Of a stretch of DNA of 64,000 nucleotides, positions 59,467 to 64,000 are shown one piece after another. Every line of letters begins with the position of its first letter. Position 1 is the first letter of the stretch. Source of the stretch: Streptomyces montanisoli (GTDB lineage: Bacteria; Actinomycetota; Actinomycetes; Streptomycetales; Streptomycetaceae). A program made the translations under genes and the position numbers. Where the stretch lies: NCBI RefSeq assembly GCF_017813245.1, contig NZ_JAGIQL010000008.1:1-64000 (forward strand), written 5' to 3'. The notes beneath the pieces were generated by a model. It made no database searches, was not told the origin of the DNA, and saw only the letters and a list, made by a program, of their open reading frames with translations.

Positions 59467-60108
59467 TCAGGGCCACACCAAGCAGTACGGCTGGTGTCCC
59501 GCCTCGTGGAGGCGGTGCGAGAAGTCCTGCCACTCGTGGAGCAGTTGGTAGACGTCGAACGCGTCGCGCGGGCCGCCCCTGTCCGGGACCGTGGACCAGA
59601 TGAAGGCCGCCGCGCCCACCGACTCCTCGCCGACGCCGCGCAGCGGGTCGACCGCCGTCATGGGGAGCTTCACCACCGCGTAGTCCGGGTGCAGCACGAC
59701 GAGTTCGAGCGGGGGGACGCGGTACAGGGGCATGCCCTGTATGCCCGTCAGGACCATCGCGGCTATGGTCTCCGGCTTGATCTTGGTGAACATGCCGCCC
59801 ATGCCGAGCTCGTCGCCGCCGAGTTCCTCGGGGCGCATGGAGATCGGGACGCGGGCGGCCGTCGCGCCGTCGGGCGCGCCGAAGTACTTGTACGTCACCC
59901 CCACTCGGCCACCGCTCCTGCTCGCCGGCTGCGGCTGGGCAGGGGCCTGCCGCTCGCGTTCGTGCTGGTCGTGGTGGTGATCATTGCGCCGGTGCTTTCC
60001 CCGCCGGGCAGGCTCGGGGCCCAGGCCGTCGGTCCCCTCGCCCAGTCCGCCACCGCGATGCATATCTCCACCCGACCACTCGCAGCTCCGGCCGCGCAAC
60101 CCGATCAT
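59467..60108 (-). CDS. Conserved-type hypothetical protein next to hemL
   Basis: A 213-residue protein. The N-terminal part (about 1-70) is hydrophilic and rich in Arg/His/Asp; the C-terminal domain (about 70-213) has TYKYFGAPDGATAARVPISM, MFTKIKPETIAAMVLTGIQG, LVVLHPDYAVVKLPMTAVDP and LLHEWQDFSHRLHEAGHQPY. ATG 60108 has GGAGG 11 nt upstream. It diverges from hemL with 71 bp between. Family function unknown. A copy of its 3' end lies at 57473-57541. Confidence 0.72.
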   Translation of the reverse strand: MIGLRGRSCEWSGGDMHRGGGLGEGTDGLGPEPARRGKHRRNDHHHDQHERERQAPAQPQPASRSGGRVGVTYKYFGAPDGATAARVPISMRPEELGGDELGMGGMFTKIKPETIAAMVLTGIQGMPLYRVPPLELVVLHPDYAVVKLPMTAVDPLRGVGEESVGAAAFIWSTVPDRGGPRDAFDVYQLLHEWQDFSHRLHEAGHQPYCLVWP

Positions 60109-60179
60109 CGTGACAGTGACCTCCCCCGTCGGCGCTCCGTGAAACACCTGTCCGCAAGAACATCCGGGCCTCTGACACC

Positions 60180-61508
60180 ATGGATTACGTGAGCTTCCCC
60201 TTTGATACCGATGCACCAGTTTCGCAGACACTCTTCGCCCGTGCGGCCCGAGTGACCCCGGGCGGCGTCAACTCGCCCGTGCGCGCCTTCGGGGCCGTCG
60301 GCGGTACGCCGCGCTTCATGGCGTCCGGCCGCGGGCCCTACCTCACCGACGCCGACGGACGTGAGTACGTCGACCTCGTGTGTTCGTGGGGTCCGATGAT
60401 CCTCGGGCACGCGCGTCCCGAGGTCGTCGAGGCCGTGCAGGCGGCGGTGGCGCGTGGCACGTCGTTCGGGGCGCCGACCGAGGGCGAGGTCGCGCTCGCC
60501 GAGGAGATGGTGGCCCGCGTCGCACCGCTCGACGAGGTGCGCCTCGTGTCCTCCGGTACGGAGGCCACGATGTCCGCGATCCGCCTCGCGCGCGGGTACA
60601 CGGGGCGCGCGAAGGTCGTGAAGTTCGCCGGCTGCTACCACGGTCATGTGGACGCGCTGCTCGCGTCCGCCGGTTCCGGGCTCGCCACGTTCGCGCTGCC
60701 CGACACGCCCGGCGTCACCGGCGCCCAGGCCGGCGAGACGATCGTCCTGCCCTACAACGACCTCGGCGCCGTGCGCGACGCGTTCGCCGCGCACCCCGGC
60801 GAGATCGCCTGCGTGATCACGGAGGCGTCGCCGGGCAACATGGGCGTCGTGCCGCCGCTCGACGGGTTCAACGCGGGGTTGCGCGAGCTGTGCCACGCGA
60901 ACGGCGCGCTGTACGTCTCCGACGAGGTGATGACGGGGTTCCGCACGTCGAAGGCCGGCTGGTTCGGCGTCGACGGCGTCGAGCCCGACCTGATGACGTT
61001 CGGCAAGGTGATGGGCGGCGGGTTCCCCGCCGCGGCCTTCGGCGGCCGCGCGGAGATCATGAGCCGGCTTGCCCCGGCGGGCCCCGTCTACCAGGCCGGC
61101 ACGCTGTCCGGGAACCCGGTCGCGACGGCCGCGGGCCTCGCGCAGCTGCGGCTGCTGGACGACGCGGCCTACGCGAAGCTCGACGCGGTCTCGCGCGAGG
61201 TGCGCGGCCTGGTGTCCGAGGCGCTGGACAAGGAGGGTGTGGCGCACCGGGTGCAGACGGCGTCCAACATGTTCTCCGTCTTCTTCACGGACTCCGAGGT
61301 GCGCGACTTCGACGACGCCAAGGGCCAGGACGCGTTCCGCTTCACGGCGTTCTTCCACTCGATGCTGGCGCACGGCGTGTACCTGCCGCCTTCGGCGTTC
61401 GAGGTGTGGTTCCTGTCGACCGCGCACGACGAGCGCGCGGTGGAGCGGATCGCCGCCGCGCTCCCCGCGGCCGCGCGCGCCGCCGCGCAGGCCACCCCCG
61501 CCGGCTGA
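60180..61508 (+). CDS. hemL: Glutamate-1-semialdehyde 2,1-aminomutase
   Basis: A 442-residue PLP enzyme making 5-aminolevulinate from glutamate-1-semialdehyde, the C5 route to haem and cobalamin. Motifs: [17 protein letters not shown] (about 22-38), [33 protein letters not shown] and KFAGCYHGH. The PLP Lys is in [12 protein letters not shown] (about residue 276). ATG 60180 has no clear SD. It is followed 231 bp later by the phosphatase gene. Confidence 0.95.
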   Translation: MDYVSFPFDTDAPVSQTLFARAARVTPGGVNSPVRAFGAVGGTPRFMASGRGPYLTDADGREYVDLVCSWGPMILGHARPEVVEAVQAAVARGTSFGAPTEGEVALAEEMVARVAPLDEVRLVSSGTEATMSAIRLARGYTGRAKVVKFAGCYHGHVDALLASAGSGLATFALPDTPGVTGAQAGETIVLPYNDLGAVRDAFAAHPGEIACVITEASPGNMGVVPPLDGFNAGLRELCHANGALYVSDEVMTGFRTSKAGWFGVDGVEPDLMTFGKVMGGGFPAAAFGGRAEIMSRLAPAGPVYQAGTLSGNPVATAAGLAQLRLLDDAAYAKLDAVSREVRGLVSEALDKEGVAHRVQTASNMFSVFFTDSEVRDFDDAKGQDAFRFTAFFHSMLAHGVYLPPSAFEVWFLSTAHDERAVERIAAALPAAARAAAQATPAG

Positions 61509-61739
61509 GACGGGATCCGGCCGGCTCGACGGACCCCACCCGTCGCGGGGCTCGTAGCGCCGAAAAGCGCCCGGGACCCGCGGGCGCCGGGCCGTACGAG
61601 GCCGAGCCCGGGCCGGGCCGTAGGCTCACCGGGGCCGGAGCGGGCTCCGTGGCGCGCGTGCGCCCGAGTGTATGAGCGTGCGAGCGCCTCGTGCGAGCGC
61701 ACGAGCGCACGCGCGCCGAAGGAAGCGTGAGGAAGAGCG

Positions 61740-62423
61740 ATGAGCGAGACCGACGAGCTGACCGTCGTCCATGTGATGCGCCACGGAGAGGTGCACAACC
61801 CCGACGGCGTCCTGTACGGCCGCCGTCCCGGCTACCACCTCTCCGACCTCGGCAGGCGGATGGCCGACCGGGTCGCGGAGCACCTGGCGGGCCGCGACGT
61901 CGCGTACGTCGTCGCCTCGCCGCTCGAACGCGCGCAGGAGACCGCCGCGCCGATCGCCGGGGCGCACGACCTGGCGGTGGAGACGGACGGCCGGCTGATC
62001 GAGGCGGCGAACATCTTCGAGGGCAGGACGTTCGGGGTCGGGGACGGCGCGCTGCGCAGGCCGGCGAACTGGAAGTACCTGAGCAACCCGTTCCGGCCGT
62101 CGTGGGGCGAGCCGTACGTCGACCAGGTCGTGCGGATGACGGGCGCGCTGGCCGCGGCGCGCGATCACGCAAGGGGCCGCGAGGCGGTGTGCGTGAGCCA
62201 CCAGCTGCCGATCTGGATCCTGCGCAGCTTCGTGGAGCGGCGCAGGCTCTGGCACGACCCGCGGCGCAGGCAGTGCACGCTGGCCTCGCTGACGACCTTC
62301 ACCTACCGTGGCGACCGGATCGTCTCGGTGGCCTACACGGAGCCGGCGCGCGATCTCGTCCCGGCGCACCTGCTGTCGGGCGCCAAACCCCAGCAGGGCG
62401 GCGGCAAGGCGTTCGGAGCATAG
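61740..62423 (+). CDS. Histidine phosphatase family protein
   Basis: A 227-residue phosphoglycerate-mutase-like histidine phosphatase. The catalytic motif VMRHGEVHNP is near 11-20 (His in RHG), with YHLSDLGRRMADRVAEHLAG, VVASPLERAQETAAPIA and the second His in CVSHQLPIW (about 155-163). SD GAGGAAGAG lies 4 nt before ATG 61740. It stands between hemL and the deacetylase-like gene as in related genomes. Substrate unknown. Confidence 0.9.
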   Translation: MSETDELTVVHVMRHGEVHNPDGVLYGRRPGYHLSDLGRRMADRVAEHLAGRDVAYVVASPLERAQETAAPIAGAHDLAVETDGRLIEAANIFEGRTFGVGDGALRRPANWKYLSNPFRPSWGEPYVDQVVRMTGALAAARDHARGREAVCVSHQLPIWILRSFVERRRLWHDPRRRQCTLASLTTFTYRGDRIVSVAYTEPARDLVPAHLLSGAKPQQGGGKAFGA

Positions 62424-62639
62424 AGAACCACCCCGCCGGAGCAGTGGTACAAAGCGCAGGGCAACCCCGGGTTCGTATCGAATCAGTAAAGATATGATTA
62501 TCCGGAGAACCGCCGCGTTTGGTGCGTTATCTCACGGTTGGTCGCTTGTAATAAATGTGATGAACCGACAAGTGCCTGACCCGTGCTTGCCGGTCGAGAG
62601 CGACCGATCGGACAGCGACCGAACACGGATGGGGACGGT

Positions 62640-63896
62640 ATGCGCAGCATCAGCCGTAGAGATCTGCTCGGAGCGGGAGCCGGCGCCGCGGCGGCCGTCG
62701 GCCTCGCCGCCTGCGGCGCCGAGAAGGGCCACGGGCACAAGGCGTCCGCCGAGGCGACCGGCAAGGGCGCCGTGGGCAAGGGCAACGCGGCGGGCCCGCC
62801 GCAGCGCCCCATGAAGCTCATCGGGGACGGTTCCACCGCCTACACGGGCAAGCAGCCCAACCAGCCGGCCGCGCCGGTGCGCCTGGAGCCGGGTCAGACG
62901 CCCCCGCAGTTCGTCATCTTCTCCTGGGACGGCGCCGGCGAGGTCGGCACCGGCCTCTTCAACCGCTTCCTCGACCTGGCCAAGCAGCACGACGCGGGGA
63001 TGACGTTCTTCCTCTCCGGGCTCTACCTGCTGCCCGAGTCGAAGAAGGACCTGTACCACCCGCCCAACAACCCGGTCGGCGCCTCCGCCATCGGCTACCT
63101 CAGCGACGAGCACATCAAGGAGACGCTCGCCTGCGTACGCCGCGCGTGGAACGAGGGCCACGAGATCGGCACCCACTACAACGGCCACTTCTGCTCCGGC
63201 AGCGGCTCCGTGGGCAACTGGACCTCCGACGACTGGCGCAGCGAGATCGACCAGGCCGTGGACTTCGTCACCAAGTGGCGCACCAACTGCGGCACACCTG
63301 ACGCCGACCCGCTGCCGTTCGACTACCGCAAGGAGCTGGTCGGCAGCCGCACGCCCTGCCTGCTCGGCCAGAAGCAGCTGCTGCCGACCGCGGCCGCGCT
63401 CGGCTGGCGCTACGACGCCTCGTCGCCCGGCGGCCTGCAGACCTGGCCGACCAAGAAGATGGGCGTGTGGGACTTCCCCCTCCAGGGCATCCCCTTCCCC
63501 GGCCACACCTTCGAGGTGCTGTCGATGGACTACAACATCCTCGCCAACCAGTCGAAGAACACCACCCACGGCATGACCTCCAAGTACGCGGGCTGGCGGC
63601 AGCAGGCCACCGAGTCGTACATGGCCGGCTTCAAGCGCGCGTACGAGACGAACCGCGCACCGTTCTTCATCGGCAACCACATGGAGACCTGGAACGGCGG
63701 CATCTACATGGACGCCGTCGAGGACGCGCTGAAGCAGATCGCGGGGGGCGGCCACAAGGACGTGCGGCTCGTCTCGTTCCGCCAGTTCGCCGACTGGCTG
63801 GACGTGCAGGACCCCGCCATCCTCGGCAAGCTCCAGTCGCTCAACGTCGGCGAGCAGCCCGTCGGAGGCTGGAACACCTACCTCAAGGCGGCGTAG
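62640..63896 (+). CDS. Tat-exported lipoprotein with NodB-like motifs
   Basis: A 418-residue lipoprotein. The N-terminus has a twin-arginine motif (SRRDLLGAG) and a lipobox LAAC near residue 24. The mature part has IFSWDGAGEVG and HEIGTHYNGHFC, the Asp and His-x-x-x-His features of polysaccharide deacetylases, and a C-terminal NRAPFFIGNHMETWNGG. It may act on peptidoglycan or another surface polymer; activity is unproven. SD-like GGATGGGGA lies upstream of ATG 62640. An AT-rich stretch (62475-62560) likely holds its promoter. Confidence 0.83.
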   Translation: MRSISRRDLLGAGAGAAAAVGLAACGAEKGHGHKASAEATGKGAVGKGNAAGPPQRPMKLIGDGSTAYTGKQPNQPAAPVRLEPGQTPPQFVIFSWDGAGEVGTGLFNRFLDLAKQHDAGMTFFLSGLYLLPESKKDLYHPPNNPVGASAIGYLSDEHIKETLACVRRAWNEGHEIGTHYNGHFCSGSGSVGNWTSDDWRSEIDQAVDFVTKWRTNCGTPDADPLPFDYRKELVGSRTPCLLGQKQLLPTAAALGWRYDASSPGGLQTWPTKKMGVWDFPLQGIPFPGHTFEVLSMDYNILANQSKNTTHGMTSKYAGWRQQATESYMAGFKRAYETNRAPFFIGNHMETWNGGIYMDAVEDALKQIAGGGHKDVRLVSFRQFADWLDVQDPAILGKLQSLNVGEQPVGGWNTYLKAA

Positions 63897-63904
63897 CGGG
63901 CCCC

Positions 63905-63930
63905 GGGCCGCGGTCGGCGGACCGCGGCCC
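63905..63930 (+). terminator. Terminator hairpin
   Basis: An 11-bp perfect stem (GGGCCGCGGTC, 63905-63915, with 63920-63930) and a 4-nt loop just after the lipoprotein stop. Confidence 0.8.
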
Positions 63931-64000
63931 GTCCGCGCTCACAGGCGCGGCCCGCCCGCGCTCACAAGCACCGTTCATCCCGTCCTTACAAGGGGCCCTT

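Noticed and set aside
62440-62500. tRNA-like T-loop (GGGTTCGTATC)
   Set aside because: No matching acceptor, D or anticodon stems can be built around it.

Overview
The window is very high-GC, densely coded DNA from an actinomycete, almost certainly Streptomyces. The pointers are the codon bias, two Scr1-type XRE regulator/DUF397 pairs, a class F sortase, DUF3558 and DUF4232 lipoproteins, and the hemL - histidine phosphatase - secreted deacetylase-like gene order. Starts were chosen from Shine-Dalgarno (SD) sequences, 4-nt stop/start overlaps and family lengths. No rRNA, tRNA, CRISPR array or complete insertion sequence was seen.

Layout. 0.1-5.3 kb: a DUF2637 membrane protein, two DUF3558 lipoproteins and RtcB RNA ligase. 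5.3-15.2 kb: a secreted GH97 glycosidase, an ArsR-like regulator divergent from a peptide deformylase, a 19-residue hydrophobic peptide, an SDR oxidoreductase, and small housekeeping or unknown genes (YnfA, Mut7-C, GNAT, AraC, TIGR03086, DUF1992, GlsB). 15.3-19 kb: a CPA1 antiporter coupled to cobL and cobM. 19-27.2 kb: accessory genes (membrane-anchored M16 peptidase with a DUF4034 partner, a transmembrane HTH protein, a TetR-NmrA operon, a first Scr1/DUF397 module). 27.2-27.8 kb: relics of toxin-antitoxin genes. 27.8-37.9 kb: cbiD, cobK, a ferritin-like gene, cobG-cobH-cobIJ, and cobN behind a cobalamin riboswitch. 37.9-42.7 kb: a prolyl oligopeptidase, an erythromycin-esterase-like enzyme divergent from a double-MerR regulator, and a DinB protein. 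42.9-45.9 kb: an intact toxin-antitoxin pair, then an ATPase, a resolvase-fold protein and a second Scr1/DUF397 module. 46-56.2 kb: a DUF4232 lipoprotein, a CHRD-like surface protein with a class F sortase, DUF190 plus an MFS transporter, a zinc dehydrogenase, and a MacB/FtsX-type ABC transporter. 56.6-60.1 kb: a second toxin-antitoxin pair and a roughly 2-kb segment bounded by direct repeats of the 3' end of a conserved gene. 60.2-63.9 kb: hemL, a histidine phosphatase and a Tat lipoprotein with NodB-like motifs.

How the genes work together. The main theme is corrin-ring synthesis: CobI/J, G, H, K, L, M and CbiD cover most steps from precorrin-2 towards hydrogenobyrinate, and CobN is the large subunit of the late cobalt chelatase. 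Together with hemL (5-aminolevulinate supply) the window is rich in tetrapyrrole functions. The cob set is split by about 8.9 kb of accessory genes and TA debris. Several cob genes are joined by 4-nt overlaps, and only cobN carries a recognisable riboswitch.

Most notable observations: leaderless-looking toxin-antitoxin operons whose perfect palindromes contain the -10 element; a doc relic fused in frame behind its antitoxin stop; cbiD and cobK start codons only 11 bp apart; His-rich expansions in CobL and CbiD; a membrane-anchored M16 protease with a partner gene; a sortase next to a sortase-substrate-like protein without an LPXTG motif; and a direct-repeat-bounded cargo segment beside hemL.
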